Under the pieces are notes generated by a model. It worked only from the letters and a program-made list of their open reading frames with translations. It searched no databases and was not told the DNA's origin. The translations under genes and the position numbers were made by a program. Positions 9,149-20,826 of a DNA stretch of 64,000 nucleotides are shown here, piece by piece; position 1 is the first letter of the stretch, and each line of letters starts with the position of its first letter. Source of the DNA: Acidimicrobiia bacterium. GTDB lineage: Bacteria > Actinomycetota > Acidimicrobiia > Spongiisociales > Spongiisociaceae. The stretch is from NCBI GenBank assembly GCA_009841105.1, contig VXMM01000048.1:19209-83208 (forward strand), in the 5' to 3' direction.

Positions 9149-9257
9149 AGGCGCGGCCGGAACCAGAGCCCCAAAATCCAAACCCGATTCCTAGTTGATC
9201 GGATGTGGGGAGACGCTGGCATGATCACGAGGTCGAAGGGCCTAGTGTTGGACGCAC

Positions 9258-10460
9258 ATGGACGAGCCGCGCATCGCCGAGCCCATTCTCCATGTGGACA
9301 TGGATGCGTTCTACGTGGAAGTGGAACGACTCGACGACCCCGGGCTTGTGGGACAGCCTGTGGTCGTCGGTGGCGAGGGACCGAGAGGAGTGGTCGCGTC
9401 CGCTTCCTACGAGGCCAGAGCTACCGGTGTTCGCTCGGCCATGCCGATGAGCACCGCCCGGCGGGCGTGTCCGGGAATGGTGATCGTGCCACCCCGCCAC
9501 CGGCGCTATGGCGAGATCTCGGAGCGGGTCTTCTCGATATTCCGGGACTTCACTCCCCTCGTGCAGGGGTTGTCGGTCGATGAGGCTTTCCTCGATGTAC
9601 GCGGGCTGCGCCGGCACTACCCGGACAGCCGCGCGGTGGCCGAGGCCATCCGGGCTCGGATCAGGAGCCAATTGCTCCTCCCGGCATCGGTGGGCGCGGC
9701 CACCTCCCTGTACCTGGCCAAGATGGCGTCCGGATACGCCAAGCCGGACGGCGTCCTCATCGTCACCGAGGGAAGCGAGAAGGCGTTCCTGGAACGCCTG
9801 GACGTGCGGGAGTTGTGGGGGGTCGGCAAGGCCACCCGGAGCAAGCTCGCCTCGATGGGGATAGGCACGGTGGGTCAACTGGCCCGCGTGCCCCTTCCCG
9901 TCCTCCGCCGCCACCTGGGAGAGGCGACCGGGGCTCACCTCCACCGCCTGGCGAACGGAATAGACGAGAGGGTCGTGGAACCCCGCAGCGACGCAAAGTC
10001 GATCTCGGTCGAGCAAACCTTCGAGCATGACATCTCCGGTACCGAGGCGCTGCGCTCCCAGCTGTTGCGGCAGGCCGATCAGGTCGCATGGAGGTTACGT
10101 CGGGCGGGACTTTCGGGACGCACGGTGTCTCTCAAACTCCGGTTTCCCGACTTCAGGACCATCACCCGCGCCGAGACACTGCAGTCCGCGACCGATGTGG
10201 CCCGGGAGCTCTACCGGTCCTGCTGTCGGCTGCTGGACCGGACGGGCGTGGGCGACCGGCCCGTCCGGCTTCTCGGCGTCGCGGTCAGCGGTCTGCAACC
10301 CGGCGACGCGCCCCGGCAGATGATGGCCGGCCACGAGGAGCGCTGGGAAAGTCTGGCGGAGACCGTGGACGACCTGAGAGTCCGTTTCGGTCGGCACGCC
10401 GTGGAGCCCGCCCGGCTCCGAAGCGGAGAGTACGACCCGGCCCACGACGCACAAGGCTGA
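9258..10460 (+). CDS. dinB: DNA polymerase IV (Y family)
   Basis: Error-prone translesion polymerase (400 residues). The catalytic carboxylates are in [12 protein letters not shown] (about residues 12-23) and SVDEAF (about 105-110). The fingers motif [15 protein letters not shown], the helix-hairpin-helix region around [17 protein letters not shown] and the C-terminal little-finger domain are all present, so it appears complete. It is divergent from sufB. No LexA-type operator is obvious to me upstream. Confidence 0.93.
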   Translation: MDEPRIAEPILHVDMDAFYVEVERLDDPGLVGQPVVVGGEGPRGVVASASYEARATGVRSAMPMSTARRACPGMVIVPPRHRRYGEISERVFSIFRDFTPLVQGLSVDEAFLDVRGLRRHYPDSRAVAEAIRARIRSQLLLPASVGAATSLYLAKMASGYAKPDGVLIVTEGSEKAFLERLDVRELWGVGKATRSKLASMGIGTVGQLARVPLPVLRRHLGEATGAHLHRLANGIDERVVEPRSDAKSISVEQTFEHDISGTEALRSQLLRQADQVAWRLRRAGLSGRTVSLKLRFPDFRTITRAETLQSATDVARELYRSCCRLLDRTGVGDRPVRLLGVAVSGLQPGDAPRQMMAGHEERWESLAETVDDLRVRFGRHAVEPARLRSGEYDPAHDAQG

Positions 10461-10503
10461 AGCGCCGACGTACGGCCGGATTGGGGAATGTCAATAGTCA
10501 GGG

Positions 10504-11967
10504 CTAGCGCCAGGGAGTGTCGGTCGGGGTGACCGGGTCCGGAAGCATGGTGTCGCCCATGAGATAACGGTCCGCCGCAGCCGCGCAGCTCCTACCCTCG
10601 GCGATGGCCCACACGATCAGCGACTGGCCTCGGCCCATGTCACCTGCCACGAAAATCCCCTCCACGTTCGTGGCCCATCGATGGTCGCGGGCCACGTTCC
10701 CCCGGTCGGTCATCTCCACGCCCAGCTGTTCCAGCATGGGTGATCGATCCGGCCCGGCAAAGCCCAGCGCCAGGAGCACCAGGTCGGCGGGATACTCCTC
10801 GGTGGAATCGTCCTCTCGCTCGAAGATCGGCCGACCGTCGCGGAGGGTCATGTCGACCCGGTGGGTCCTAAGCGCGGTGACATGTCCGGCGGAGTCGCCC
10901 ACGAACTCCTCCGTATTGATGGCGAACTCGCGTTGCCCGCCCTCCTCGTGGGCGGCCGACACGCGGTACATGAGGGGCCAGACCGGCCACGGTGTCGAAT
11001 CGGCCCGCTGATCGGGAGGCCGGGGCATGATCTCGAACTGGTGCACCGATGCCGCGTCCTGGCGGTGGGCGGTACCGAGGCAGTCCGCGCCGGTGTCGCC
11101 GCCGCCGATGATGATCACCCGCTTGCCACGGGCGGAGATCGGGGATTCGGACAGGTCGCCCGCCTGCAACCGGTTGGACGGCGTCAGGTACTCCATCGCT
11201 TGGTGGATGCCGTCCAGGTCCCGACCGGGGATCGGCAGGTCACGAGCCAAGGTGGCACCGCCGGCCAGTATCACGGCGTCGAACTCGTCCCGGAGCCGGT
11301 CGGCGGGCGGGTCGACCCCGACGTCGGCGTTCACCCGGAACCGGGTGCCCTCGGCCTCCATCTGGGCCAGGCGTCGATCTAGGAACCGCTTCTCCATCTT
11401 GAAGTCGGGAATGCCGTAGCGGAGCAGCCCCCCGATCCGGTCATCCCGCTCGAAGACTGTGACGGCATGGCCGGCCCGGGTGAGCTGCTGCGCCGCCGCC
11501 AACCCCGCCGGTCCGGATCCGACCACCGCCACGCTGCGGCCGGTCACGGTGGTGGGCATCACCGGGGTGACCCACCCCTCGGCCCAGGCCTTCTCGACGA
11601 TCTCCAGCTCGATCTGCTCGATGGTCACCGGGTCGGAGTTGATGCCGAGCACGCAGGCCGCCTCGCAGGGCGCCGGGCACAAACGCCCGGTGAACTCGGG
11701 GAAGTTGTTGGTGGCATGCAGCCGATCCATGGCCTGGCGCCAGCTGTCGCGATACACCAGGTCGTTCCAGTCGGGAATCAGGTTGCCGAGCGGGCAGCCC
11801 CCACTGCAGAAGGGGATCCCGCAGTCCATGCACCGGGAGGCCTGATCCCGGACCTGCGTGACCGGAAACTCCTCGTAGACCTCTCTCCAGTCGAGCACCC
11901 GGAGCCCCACCGGGCGGCGCACCGGGGTCCGGCGCCCGTGCGCGAGGAAGCCCCGGACATCACCCAT
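10504..11967 (-). CDS. gltD: glutamate synthase small subunit
   Basis: The NADPH-oxidising beta subunit of glutamate synthase (487 residues). N-terminal cysteine clusters for [4Fe-4S] centres are visible ([16 protein letters not shown] and [12 protein letters not shown]). An FAD site [15 protein letters not shown] and an NADPH site [13 protein letters not shown] follow. It passes electrons to GltB, which makes glutamate from glutamine and 2-oxoglutarate. Start ATG 11967 overlaps the end of gltB by eight bases. Confidence 0.94.
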   Translation of the reverse strand: MGDVRGFLAHGRRTPVRRPVGLRVLDWREVYEEFPVTQVRDQASRCMDCGIPFCSGGCPLGNLIPDWNDLVYRDSWRQAMDRLHATNNFPEFTGRLCPAPCEAACVLGINSDPVTIEQIELEIVEKAWAEGWVTPVMPTTVTGRSVAVVGSGPAGLAAAQQLTRAGHAVTVFERDDRIGGLLRYGIPDFKMEKRFLDRRLAQMEAEGTRFRVNADVGVDPPADRLRDEFDAVILAGGATLARDLPIPGRDLDGIHQAMEYLTPSNRLQAGDLSESPISARGKRVIIIGGGDTGADCLGTAHRQDAASVHQFEIMPRPPDQRADSTPWPVWPLMYRVSAAHEEGGQREFAINTEEFVGDSAGHVTALRTHRVDMTLRDGRPIFEREDDSTEEYPADLVLLALGFAGPDRSPMLEQLGVEMTDRGNVARDHRWATNVEGIFVAGDMGRGQSLIVWAIAEGRSCAAAADRYLMGDTMLPDPVTPTDTPWR

Positions 11968-14900
11968 GGGCCGCCGCCATGATCGCATCGAGCACCGGCT
12001 CGCCGGTCTCCTCGGCCTGCCGGACCGCCTCACGCACCCGCTTGTAGTCGTCCGGCATCACCTTGACGAAGCGGCGCACCTCCCGGTCCCATCGATCCAG
12101 TATCCGGGCGGCCACGGCGGAACCCGTCTCCTCGAGGTGGGCGCCCAGCGTGGTGCGGAGGAAGGCCAGATCATCCTTGTCGAGGGGGTCGAGCGACACC
12201 ATCTCGGTGTTGACCTGGCCGGCGAAGGAGCCATCCCGGTCGTAGACGTATGCGATCCCGCCGGACATTCCGGCGGCGAAGTTGCGGCCTGTACGGCCCA
12301 GGATCACCGCTCGCCCACCGGTCATGTATTCGCAACCGTGGTCTCCGACCCCTTCCACCACGGCCACCGCGCCCGAGTTGCGGACGCAGAAGCGCTCCCC
12401 CACCACGCCCCGCAGGAACATCTCTCCCGAGGTGGCGCCGTAGAGGATCACGTTCCCCGCGATGATGTTCTCCTCGGCCACCAGTGGGGCCTCCGGCGGG
12501 GGTGTGACCACGATCCGACCTCCGGACAGGCCCTTGCCGACGTAGTCGTTGGCGCTCCCGACCAGCCTCAGGGTCACGCCCTTGGGTAGGAAAGCCCCGA
12601 AGCTCATACCGCCCATGCCGGTGAAGTTCACCGAGATGGAGTCATCCGGGAGCCCGGCCGCTCCGTGACGGCTGGTGACGTGGTAACCGAGCAGGGTTCC
12701 CACCGCGCGGTTCACGTTGCGGACCGGGAGGTCCAGGGTCACCGGAGGACCACCGGCCAGGGTCCCTTCCGCGAGCTGGATGAGCGTCTGGTCGAGGGCC
12801 TGGGCGAGACCGTGGTCCTGCTCGGTGGTCTGCCTCCTTGCCTGGCCGGGAGCCAGCTCGGGCACATGGAAGATCGGGGAGAGGTCGAGACCGTCGCCCT
12901 TCCAGTGATCCACGGCTTCGCGCACGTCGAGCAGCTCGGCATGGCCGATCGCCTCGTCCAGGCTGCGGAAGCCCAGTTCGGCGAGTAGTTCCCTCACCTG
13001 TTCGGCCACGAAACGCATGAAGTTGACGATGAAGCGCGCCCTACCGTTGAAACGCTTGCGCAAGTCCGGGTTCTGGGTCGCCACCCCCACCGGGCACGTG
13101 TCGAGGTGGCAGACCCGCATCATGATGCATCCGGAGACCACCAGCGGCGCGGTGGCGAATCCGTACTCGTCGGCGCCCAGCAGCGCGGCGATCACCACGT
13201 CGCGGCCGGTCTTCAGCTGCCCGTCCGCCTGCACCACGATCCGGTCCCTCAAACCGTTCAGCAACAGTGTCTGCTGCGTCTCGGCTAGGCCGATCTCCCA
13301 GGGGCCGCCGGCGTGCTTGATGGAGGTCAGGGGAGAGGCTCCGGTGCCGCCGTCGTGCCCGGAGATGAGAACTACGTCCGCCTTGGCCTTGGCCACCCCG
13401 GCCGCCACGGTACCGACACCCATCTGGGCCACCAGCTTGACGTGGATCCTCGCTTCCGGGTTGGAGTTCTTCAGGTCGTGGATGAGCTGCTTGATGTCCT
13501 CGATCGAGTAGATGTCATGGTGGGGCGGGGGGGATATCAGCCCGACGCCCGGAGTGGACATCCGGGTCTCGGCGATCCATGGGTAGACCTTGTAGCCGGG
13601 AAGCTGGCCTCCCTCCCCCGGCTTGGCGCCCTGCGCCATCTTGATCTGGAGATCGTCGGCGTTCACGAGGTACTCGGAGGTGACGCCGAACCGGCCCGAA
13701 GCCACCTGTTTGACCGCGCTGCGCCGCAGATCACCGTTGGGGTCCGGGATGTTGCGGACCGGGTCCTCACCGCCCTCGCCGGTGTTGGACTTGCCGCCGA
13801 TCCTGTTCATGGCGATGGCGAGGGTCTCGTGCGCCTCCTTCGAGATGGACCCGTAGGACATGGCGCCCGTGGTGAACCGCTTCACAATCTCCGACGCCGG
13901 CTCCACCTCTTCGATGGGCACAGGGGTGCGTTCCCCGGTCTTGAACCGGAAGAGACCCCGTAGGGTGCCCAGCCGTTCCGCCTGCTCGTCCACGAGGCGG
14001 GCGTATTCGTTGAACAGGTCGTAGCGACCGGCCCGCGTCGAGTGCTGGAGCTTGTACACCACCTCCGGGTTGAACAGGTGGTACTCGCCCTCCCGCCGCC
14101 ACTGGTACTCGCCCCCTCCGTCCAGGTCGCGGTGGGCGGTCTCGCCGGGGTTGTCCGCGAACGCGCTGTGGTGCCGGTGGACCGCCTCGGCCGCGATCAC
14201 GTCAAGGCCGACACCTCCGATGCGGCTCACAGTCCCGGTGAAGTAGGGGTCGATCACCTCGGCGCCGATCCCCACCGCCTCGAAGATCTGTGCCCCGATG
14301 TAGGAGGCGATGGTCGAGATGCCCATCTTCGACATCACCTTCAGGATTCCCTTGCCGGCCGCTTTCGCGTAGTTGGCATGGGCCTTGGCGGGGTCCATCC
14401 CGGCCAGGCCGTGACTGCCGTTCTCGATCATGTGGTCGATGGCGGCGAAGGCCATGTAGGGGTTGACGGCCGTGGCGCCATACCCCAGCAGGAGGCACAG
14501 GTGATGGACCTCCCGGGCGTCCCCGGTCTCGACGATCAGGCCGATCCGGGTGCGGTTCCTGGTGCGGATCAGGTGGTGGTGAACGGCGGCCGTCGCGAGG
14601 AGTGACGGAATCGGGACCCGGTCCGGGCCCACGTCCCGGTCGGAGAGCACGATCGCCCACACCCCGGACTCGATCAGCCTGTCGACCTCGGCGCACACCC
14701 GTTCAAGGGCTCGGCACAGGGAGTCGCCCCCACCGTCGCGGCTGAAATGGCAGCTCACCACGGCGGCCTTGCCCCCCACTGCCGGGACCTCGTCCATGCG
14801 GAGCAGGGAAGCGAGCTGCCCGTTGTCGATCACGGGACTGTCGAGCTCGATCATGTTGCAGGAGTGGGGCCCCGGACGGAACAGGTTGGACTCCGGGCCG

Positions 14901-16534
14901 ATGGTGGTCCGCATCGAGGTCACCAACTCCTCCCGGATGGCGTCCAGCGGCGGGTTGGTCACTTGGGCGAACAGCTGCTTGAAGTAGTCGAACAGGAGCC
15001 GGCTGCGCTCGGACAGCACCGCGGGCGGCGTGTCGGTGCCCATCGATCCGAGTGCCTCCTCGCCCCCGGCGGCCATGGGCGCGATCAGCATCTTCAGGTC
15101 CTCGTGGGTGTAGCCGAAGGCTCGGAGCCGCTCCTGCACCGGAAGGTCGCCACGCGTATCCGCGGTCACATCGGGAAGCTCCCGGAGCCGGACCAGGCCC
15201 TCCCCCAGCCAGGCTGTGTAGGGCCGAGCCGTGGCAAGCTCGCTCTTTATCTCCACGTCCCGGACGATGCGGCCCCTGGCGGTGTCCACCAGGAACATCC
15301 TCCCGGGGCGGAGCCGGCCCTTCTCCACGATGCGGGACTGGGGAACGTCGGTGACGCCCACCTCCGAGGCCATGACCACTAGGTCGTCATCGCTGACCCA
15401 GTAGCGGGAGGGACGCAGCCCGTTGCGATCGAGAACCGCGCCGATCTGCCGCCCATCGGTGAAGGCGATCGACGCCGGACCGTCCCAGGGCTCCATCAGG
15501 GAGGCGTGATAGCGATAGAAATCCCGCACCGCCGGGTCCATGCTCTCGTGCTTCTCCCACGGCTCGGGGATCATCATCAGGACCGCCTCGGGCAGCGAGT
15601 ACCCGCCCATGTAGAGCAGTTCCAGCACCTCGTCGAAGCCGGCCGTGTCGGAGACGCCAGGGGTGCAGACCGGGAACACCTGTTCGAGGTCCGGTATCAG
15701 GTCAGTGGCCAGGAGGCTCTCGCGGGCTCTCATGAAGTTGCGGTTGCCCTGGATGGTGTTGATCTCGCCGTTGTGGGCGATCATCCGGTAGGGATGGGCC
15801 AGCGGCCACATCGGGAAGGTGTTGGTGGAGAACCGGGCATGGACCAGTGCGATGGCGCTCTCGACCCGGTCGTCGTGCAGGTCGATGAAGAAGTCGGGTA
15901 GCTGCAACCCGGTGAGCATGCCCTTGTAGATGAGCGTCCTGCCCGACAAGCTCGCGAAGTAGACACCCTCGTGCATCGTGGGCGCCCCGCCGATCGCCTC
16001 CCGCGGGCCCTGGGCGCCCGGCCGCAGGCGCACCTCGTGCTCGATCCGCTTCCGTACTACGTAGGCTCGCCGCTCAAGCGCCATCCCGGAAGCGCCCCGC
16101 CCGTCGATGAACACCTGGTGCATGGCCGGCATCGTCTTGCGGGCATCGCTTCCTATCACGGACGGATCGGTCTGCACCTCCCGCCAGCCGAGCACCTCGA
16201 GGCCCTCGTCGGCCACGATCTCCTCGACCCTCCGGATTCCCTCCGCAGTCAGATCATGGTGGTCTGGGAAGAAGGCGATACCCGTGGCGTAGCGACCGAT
16301 CGGCGGCAGTTCGAAAGGAACGGCGGCCCTCAGGAACCGATCGGGAACCTGCAGCAGGATGCCGGCCCCGTCTCCGGTATCGGGGTCGGACCCCGTCGCA
16401 CCACGATGCGTCATGCTTTCCGCCGCCCCCATCGCCAGCGCGACGAGATGATGGCTTCGCCTCCCCTTCAGGTCCGCGACGAAGTTGACTCCGCAAGCCT
16501 CATGCTCGAATTGGCTCCGGTACAAACCGGGCAT
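11960..16534 (-). CDS. gltB: glutamate synthase large subunit
   Basis: The alpha subunit (about 1,524 residues), joining an N-terminal glutaminase to an FMN/3Fe-4S synthase barrel through an internal ammonia tunnel. The nucleophile is the Cys of EHEACGVNF, residue 14 from ATG 16534. This implies removal of a short propeptide of 13 residues. ATG 16534 is preferred over upstream ATGs (16552, 16606) because GGGGGAGAAG directly precedes it. The 3Fe-4S motif C-x5-C-x4-C is in [15 protein letters not shown]. The C-terminal GXGXG beta-helix is present. It is first in the gltB-gltD operon. Confidence 0.95.
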   Translation of the reverse strand: MPGLYRSQFEHEACGVNFVADLKGRRSHHLVALAMGAAESMTHRGATGSDPDTGDGAGILLQVPDRFLRAAVPFELPPIGRYATGIAFFPDHHDLTAEGIRRVEEIVADEGLEVLGWREVQTDPSVIGSDARKTMPAMHQVFIDGRGASGMALERRAYVVRKRIEHEVRLRPGAQGPREAIGGAPTMHEGVYFASLSGRTLIYKGMLTGLQLPDFFIDLHDDRVESAIALVHARFSTNTFPMWPLAHPYRMIAHNGEINTIQGNRNFMRARESLLATDLIPDLEQVFPVCTPGVSDTAGFDEVLELLYMGGYSLPEAVLMMIPEPWEKHESMDPAVRDFYRYHASLMEPWDGPASIAFTDGRQIGAVLDRNGLRPSRYWVSDDDLVVMASEVGVTDVPQSRIVEKGRLRPGRMFLVDTARGRIVRDVEIKSELATARPYTAWLGEGLVRLRELPDVTADTRGDLPVQERLRAFGYTHEDLKMLIAPMAAGGEEALGSMGTDTPPAVLSERSRLLFDYFKQLFAQVTNPPLDAIREELVTSMRTTIGPESNLFRPGPHSCNMIELDSPVIDNGQLASLLRMDEVPAVGGKAAVVSCHFSRDGGGDSLCRALERVCAEVDRLIESGVWAIVLSDRDVGPDRVPIPSLLATAAVHHHLIRTRNRTRIGLIVETGDAREVHHLCLLLGYGATAVNPYMAFAAIDHMIENGSHGLAGMDPAKAHANYAKAAGKGILKVMSKMGISTIASYIGAQIFEAVGIGAEVIDPYFTGTVSRIGGVGLDVIAAEAVHRHHSAFADNPGETAHRDLDGGGEYQWRREGEYHLFNPEVVYKLQHSTRAGRYDLFNEYARLVDEQAERLGTLRGLFRFKTGERTPVPIEEVEPASEIVKRFTTGAMSYGSISKEAHETLAIAMNRIGGKSNTGEGGEDPVRNIPDPNGDLRRSAVKQVASGRFGVTSEYLVNADDLQIKMAQGAKPGEGGQLPGYKVYPWIAETRMSTPGVGLISPPPHHDIYSIEDIKQLIHDLKNSNPEARIHVKLVAQMGVGTVAAGVAKAKADVVLISGHDGGTGASPLTSIKHAGGPWEIGLAETQQTLLLNGLRDRIVVQADGQLKTGRDVVIAALLGADEYGFATAPLVVSGCIMMRVCHLDTCPVGVATQNPDLRKRFNGRARFIVNFMRFVAEQVRELLAELGFRSLDEAIGHAELLDVREAVDHWKGDGLDLSPIFHVPELAPGQARRQTTEQDHGLAQALDQTLIQLAEGTLAGGPPVTLDLPVRNVNRAVGTLLGYHVTSRHGAAGLPDDSISVNFTGMGGMSFGAFLPKGVTLRLVGSANDYVGKGLSGGRIVVTPPPEAPLVAEENIIAGNVILYGATSGEMFLRGVVGERFCVRNSGAVAVVEGVGDHGCEYMTGGRAVILGRTGRNFAAGMSGGIAYVYDRDGSFAGQVNTEMVSLDPLDKDDLAFLRTTLGAHLEETGSAVAARILDRWDREVRRFVKVMPDDYKRVREAVRQAEETGEPVLDAIMAAAHG

Positions 16535-16806
16535 CAACTTCTTCTCCCCCATCGCATCCCTATTACGAATCCTCCGGCAGCGTCGGGAGGGGTGTTGGTC
16601 GGTCACGAGTCCAACCGGGACGGCCTCCTCGGGCGGAGGGCCGAATCCGTCATGCTAGGCGGGTACTGTGAAATGTCCAGTTGGTCCGCTAGCCGGCAAC
16701 AAACCCCAGAATACAGGGACGGGGCCAACCCATCCCGTCTTTGTGCACACACCTACACACCCGTGCGGGCCAGGCCCGAATCCCCCAGCTGATAGTTTGG
16801 GTGATC

Positions 16807-17265
16807 ATGCCAGTCATAGTTGTGGGAGCCGACACGCGTATCGGCCATGCCATCATCTCGACGGTCTGCCGGTCGGCAGCCGAGGTTCGGGCCTTCATCA
16901 CCCATGATGCTGACGCCGACCGCCTCAAGAAACGAGGCGTGAAGGTCGCAATCGGGGACGTGTCCGACAGTTCGCACGTGGAAGCGGCGGCTCTCTACTG
17001 CTTCTGTGCGGTACTGGTGACCGAGGCGGCCTACGACGGCCGCGACCGGGCCTTCGCCCAACACCCGGATGACGTCCTGGCCGGATGGGCCGAGGCGGCC
17101 CGTAACGCCGGGGTACGAAGGGTGATCTGGGTGGGGGCGGAACACCGTGAGGAGCCGTATCCGGAGTCCGCCGGCGAGGTGGCCACCGTGATCGTCGAGG
17201 GTGACTTGGAAGGCGCGGCCCGAGCCGTGGGACAGCTTGAGGAGGCCGAAAGGCTTAGCTGCTAG
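16807..17265 (+). CDS. NAD(P)-binding Rossmann-fold protein
   Basis: A 152-residue protein beginning with a dinucleotide-binding turn, VIVVGADTRIGHAII, as in atypical SDR/NmrA-like proteins. It is about half the family's usual length, so it is a one-domain version lacking the C-terminal substrate lobe. ATG 16807 is chosen because the fold begins there; a GTG at 16801 is an alternative. It ends exactly where the convergent aminotransferase ends. The substrate is unknown. Confidence 0.65.
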   Translation: MPVIVVGADTRIGHAIISTVCRSAAEVRAFITHDADADRLKKRGVKVAIGDVSDSSHVEAAALYCFCAVLVTEAAYDGRDRAFAQHPDDVLAGWAEAARNAGVRRVIWVGAEHREEPYPESAGEVATVIVEGDLEGAARAVGQLEEAERLSC

Positions 17266-18375
17266 TCATCCGGCCAGCACTTTGCCCATGGCCGCGGGGG
17301 CGTCGGGGTGGGTGCTGGCGTGCGGCGCGACCCGCAGCATCCCGTTTCGCTCGGTCAGCGAGAAGCCTTCCCCCACGAGGCGGGCGTACGCATCCTCAGA
17401 CGGCCCGCCGGCGGGGGTGAAGCTGACGATGCCGCTGCGCTCGTCATCGTTCATCCACGGACTCAGTACCCGGGCGCCCGCCCTGCGAGCCTCCTCCTCC
17501 ACAGCAATGGATCGGGCGAGGACCGCCGCCTCCACGTATTCCATCGGAACGGTTTGCAGTGTCCGTAACGATTCGCAGAGGGCTGCGACCGCGGTGAAGC
17601 CGGCGCTACCCATGACGAACCGGTCGGCGCCCTCCAGGGGCGGATGCGGGAGCGGAGCGGAGGTGTCAAACGGATCACCGACCCCGAGCCACCCCGTCAG
17701 GGTAGGACGGAGTCGTTCCAGAGCCCGCTCGGATACGGCGAGCAGTCCGGCCCCTCCCCCGGCCCGGAGCCACTTGTGGCCGCCCGCCACCATCACATCC
17801 ACATCCTCCATCGAGAACCTCAGGGCGCCCAGGCCCTGAACCGCATCGACCACCAGGAGCGCGTTACCGGCCGCCTCCCGGATGGCGGGCAGGTCGCACC
17901 GGTAGCCCGTCCGGTAGTCGACATAGCTGAGCGACACTGCCGTGGTGCGGGCATCGACCGCCCGCGCCACCAGATCGGCCGTCAACCGGCCCTCGGGAAC
18001 CGGAAACGTTCTCAGGTCGATGCGTCCCGCCTCAGCGGCCCGCACCCAGGGGTAGAGGTTGGCGGGGAACTCGGTCTCGGGGACCACCACCGAACCGCCG
18101 GCCAGGCCGAAGGCGACCGCGAAGAGGCCTGCGGAGGTGCTGGGCACCGTGGTCACCTGTTCGGTGGGGACCCCCACCAACCGGGCACCGAGGCGGCGGG
18201 CCGTCTCGACCCGCTCCATCACCAGCGGCACCAGCTTGCCCCGGCTGCCCGACATTGCGTCAGCCATCTCTCCGATCCCGGCCCGGGCCGGGATCGACAT
18301 GGCGCCGATCGAGGCGAAGTCCATGAAGCCGAAAGGCTCGTCGAACTGATCAAGAAAAGACTGCGGAAGCGGCAT
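17266..18375 (-). CDS. class V aminotransferase-fold PLP enzyme
   Basis: A 369-residue PLP enzyme of the cysteine desulfurase/isopenicillin N epimerase superfamily. The Schiff-base lysine lies in VAGGHKWLRAGGG, preceded by a cofactor-binding Asp in LLVVDAVQGLG. No active-site Cys loop typical of SufS is seen, so it is probably not the missing desulfurase. ATG 18375 begins MPLPQSFLDQ; upstream residues are not family-like. It is divergent from the aconitase X genes with 106 bases between, so a shared pathway is possible but unproven. Confidence 0.8.
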   Translation of the reverse strand: MPLPQSFLDQFDEPFGFMDFASIGAMSIPARAGIGEMADAMSGSRGKLVPLVMERVETARRLGARLVGVPTEQVTTVPSTSAGLFAVAFGLAGGSVVVPETEFPANLYPWVRAAEAGRIDLRTFPVPEGRLTADLVARAVDARTTAVSLSYVDYRTGYRCDLPAIREAAGNALLVVDAVQGLGALRFSMEDVDVMVAGGHKWLRAGGGAGLLAVSERALERLRPTLTGWLGVGDPFDTSAPLPHPPLEGADRFVMGSAGFTAVAALCESLRTLQTVPMEYVEAAVLARSIAVEEEARRAGARVLSPWMNDDERSGIVSFTPAGGPSEDAYARLVGEGFSLTERNGMLRVAPHASTHPDAPAAMGKVLAG

Positions 18376-18481
18376 CGACCGCCGAGGGTAGTGGTGACCG
18401 GCGCCTCCCACCGCAACCGGCAAGTCCCGGCCGGCCGCACCAATACAATCCGCGGCCGGGCGCCGACCACACAGGACGTAC

Positions 18482-19729
18482 ATGGATCCCTTACTGACCG
18501 GCCAGGATCAGGCCATGCTGCGCGGAGAGGGCAGCGAGGCACAGGCACTCGCCATGCGGGTACTGGTGAGCATGGCCCGCGCCACCGGGGCCCGCCGGAT
18601 GATCGACATCTCCGGGGCCCACATCGACGGCACGCTCTATCTCGGGCGCGCCAGCCTCGATTTCGCCACACGATTGCGTGACGGGGGTGGCCGGGTGGCC
18701 GTACCCACCACCCTCAACGTCTCTTCGCTCGACCTGCTCCATCCCGACCTGTTCCGTGGGGATGAGGCGACCCGGAGTGACGCCCTGACCATGATGACGG
18801 CCTACCTCGACATGGGAGCCTCCCCCACCTGGACGTGCGCCCCATACCAACTGGCGGATCGTCCCGGCTTCGGTGATCGCGTCGCCTGGGGAGAGTCGAA
18901 CGCCATCGTGTTCGCCAACTCGGTGCTCGGCGCCCGGACACCCCGGTTCGGCGACTTCGCCGACATGGCCGCCGCCGTCACCGGCCGGGCGCCGGAGTTC
19001 GGTCTTTACCTCGACCGGCACCGGCGCGCCAGCGTCCGGATCGATGTCTCTGGGATCGCGAAGGAGGCACGGCTTACCGACGAGTTCTTCGCCGTACTGG
19101 GATTCCTGACCGGCATCGAGGCCGGATCCGAGGTCCCCGCCGTCACCGGCATCGAATCGGCCACGGAGGATCAACTCAAGTTACTGGGCGCGGGGGCGGC
19201 CACCTCGGGAGCGGTCGGCATGGTCCACGTGGTCGGGATCACGCCCGAGGCGCCCACCTTGGCGAGCGCCACCGGTGGCATCGCGCCCCGCCTGGTGAAG
19301 GTCACTCCGGACGTGATCACCCGCGCCTACAAGGCGCTGTCGAGCACCGATGCGGAGACCATCCACACGGTGAACCTGGGCACGCCCCACTACTCGACCC
19401 GCCAGATCGTCCGGCTCCAGGACCTGCTGGCCGGTCGCCGGATTCACCCCGATGTGAAGCTCTACGTGAACACGGGAAGGGACGTCCTGGCTTCGTCCTC
19501 CGAGATCGTGAAGCGCCTGGAGGAGAGGGGCGTGGTGTTCGTGGTGGACACCTGCACTTACGTGACCTCGATTCTCCCCGCCGGTCCGGATGTTGCCATG
19601 ACCGACTCCGCCAAATGGGCCTACTACGCACCCGGCAACCTCGGCGTCGATGTGGTGTTCGGTTCCACCTCCGATTGCGTGGAGTCCGCGGTGGCCGGCC
19701 GGGTGATCAGGGAGGAGCAGCCGTGGTGA
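18482..19729 (+). CDS. aconitase X catalytic (large) subunit
   Basis: A 415-residue protein of the AcnX (DUF521) family, the large chain of a two-subunit hydro-lyase. Conserved blocks include GAHIDGTLYLG, PTTLNVSSLD, WTCAPYQLADRPGFGD followed by ESNAIVFANSVLGART, and VDTCTYVTS; the cysteines are candidate Fe-S ligands. Known AcnX enzymes dehydrate 3-hydroxyproline in bacteria or mevalonate 5-phosphate in archaea. No proline racemase or mevalonate gene is adjacent, so the substrate is open. Its end overlaps the small-subunit gene. Confidence 0.85.
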   Translation: MDPLLTGQDQAMLRGEGSEAQALAMRVLVSMARATGARRMIDISGAHIDGTLYLGRASLDFATRLRDGGGRVAVPTTLNVSSLDLLHPDLFRGDEATRSDALTMMTAYLDMGASPTWTCAPYQLADRPGFGDRVAWGESNAIVFANSVLGARTPRFGDFADMAAAVTGRAPEFGLYLDRHRRASVRIDVSGIAKEARLTDEFFAVLGFLTGIEAGSEVPAVTGIESATEDQLKLLGAGAATSGAVGMVHVVGITPEAPTLASATGGIAPRLVKVTPDVITRAYKALSSTDAETIHTVNLGTPHYSTRQIVRLQDLLAGRRIHPDVKLYVNTGRDVLASSSEIVKRLEERGVVFVVDTCTYVTSILPAGPDVAMTDSAKWAYYAPGNLGVDVVFGSTSDCVESAVAGRVIREEQPW

Positions 19730-20136
19730 GCGTCGGAGGTACCCCCATCGTTCCGGGCGTCGCCGAGGGCCCAAGCCTGGTTCTCGACCAACCACTGAGC
19801 TGGTGGGGAGGGATCGACCCGCGCGACGGAACCATTGTCGACCTCCACCATCCCCAGCATGGACAGCCGACCGCCGGCCGGGTTCTCGTCCTTCCCGGTG
19901 GCAGGGGGTCATCGGGCGGTTCCGCGGTGCTAGCCGAGTCCGTCCGGCGCATGACCGCCCCGGCCGGGCTGGTGCTCGGCGATGTCGACCCGATCCTGGT
20001 AGTGGGGCTGATCGTGTCCGCCGAACTCTATCCGGACCGGAACTGCCCTCTGGTGGTGGCCCGTGAAGGCTACGACCTACTGGTCTCGGGCCGCACCACC
20101 CGCATCCGGACGGACGGAAGGATCGAGCAGTTCTGA
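19723..20136 (+). CDS. aconitase X swivelling (small) subunit
   Basis: A 137-residue protein of the DUF126 family, the swivelling domain that closes over the AcnX active site. The family block VLVLPGGRGSSGGSAVLAE is plain. GGAGG at 19711-19715 precedes two in-frame GTG codons, 19723 and 19726; I chose 19723 for spacing, though 19726 gives the classic GTGA overlap with the large subunit. The pair forms a split AcnX, as in type I enzymes. Confidence 0.82.
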   Translation: MVSVGGTPIVPGVAEGPSLVLDQPLSWWGGIDPRDGTIVDLHHPQHGQPTAGRVLVLPGGRGSSGGSAVLAESVRRMTAPAGLVLGDVDPILVVGLIVSAELYPDRNCPLVVAREGYDLLVSGRTTRIRTDGRIEQF

Positions 20137-20200
20137 TCCCCTAGTCGTGTTACCCGCAGCGGTACGTTGAGGACACTCCTAGCTGTTTGACAGACAGACC

Positions 20201-20671
20201 TCAGCTACCTCGCGCCCCGGGCACCCGGCGGGTCCGCTCCAGAACCCGAAAGGGGATCCGGAACACTTCGTCGTCCTCCACAAAGATCGCAAAGGAGTAG
20301 CCACCCGGCTTCGGGAATACCAGGTTGTTGAACGTGAAAGCCCGGATCATACTCATTCCCGCTCCTGGGAGGCCCCGGACCGGTGGACGGACCCGGACTG
20401 TACGGGAGAAGCGGTTGCCCCCGAGGAGGCTCCGGCCGTCCTCATCCCTCATGTCCACCGACAGCTTGAAGGAGTCAGCGAAGGGCCACGGAACGCGCAG
20501 CCGGATTCCGATACCCACGGACGGATGGCGGGCCGGGAAGGACTCTACGTAGAGCAACTCCCAGCCTCCACCCAGGATGTAGAGCTTGCCACCCACCGCC
20601 TGGACCGAGTCGGCCACCATGGCGAACTCCACACTCGGCTTGGGATCGAGCGACGCCTCTAACGAATCCAT
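20201..20671 (-). CDS. hypothetical protein, DUF6941-like
   Basis: A 156-residue soluble protein without a signal peptide or membrane segment. The N-terminal pattern (FAMVADSVQAVGGKLYILGGG) recalls an uncharacterised actinobacterial family (DUF6941, from memory), followed by beta-rich sequence with RVPWPFADSF and FPKPGGYSFAIFVED. This resembles a beta-sandwich. It is convergent with aconitase X. The function is unknown. Confidence 0.7.
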   Translation of the reverse strand: MDSLEASLDPKPSVEFAMVADSVQAVGGKLYILGGGWELLYVESFPARHPSVGIGIRLRVPWPFADSFKLSVDMRDEDGRSLLGGNRFSRTVRVRPPVRGLPGAGMSMIRAFTFNNLVFPKPGGYSFAIFVEDDEVFRIPFRVLERTRRVPGARGS

Positions 20672-20826
20672 TCACCTCCTACTCTAGGAGGGTGCCCGAA
20701 GCGTCCGTCCTAGGGGGTTCATCCGCGAGCCCGTGTGACCAGGGCTAACACATGTCCCCGTACTCCGGAACTCCTCGAGCAGGCGCCCATCACCGTTCAC
20801 ATCCTGACGGCAGGACTCCGACCGGA

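Noticed and set aside
7864..9198. Open frame of 444 codons opposite sufB
   Set aside because: Antisense shadow of a strongly conserved gene.
17266..18375. Cysteine desulfurase SufS to complete the suf set
   Set aside because: The PLP lysine motif is present but the C-terminal active-site Cys loop is not, and the context is not suf.
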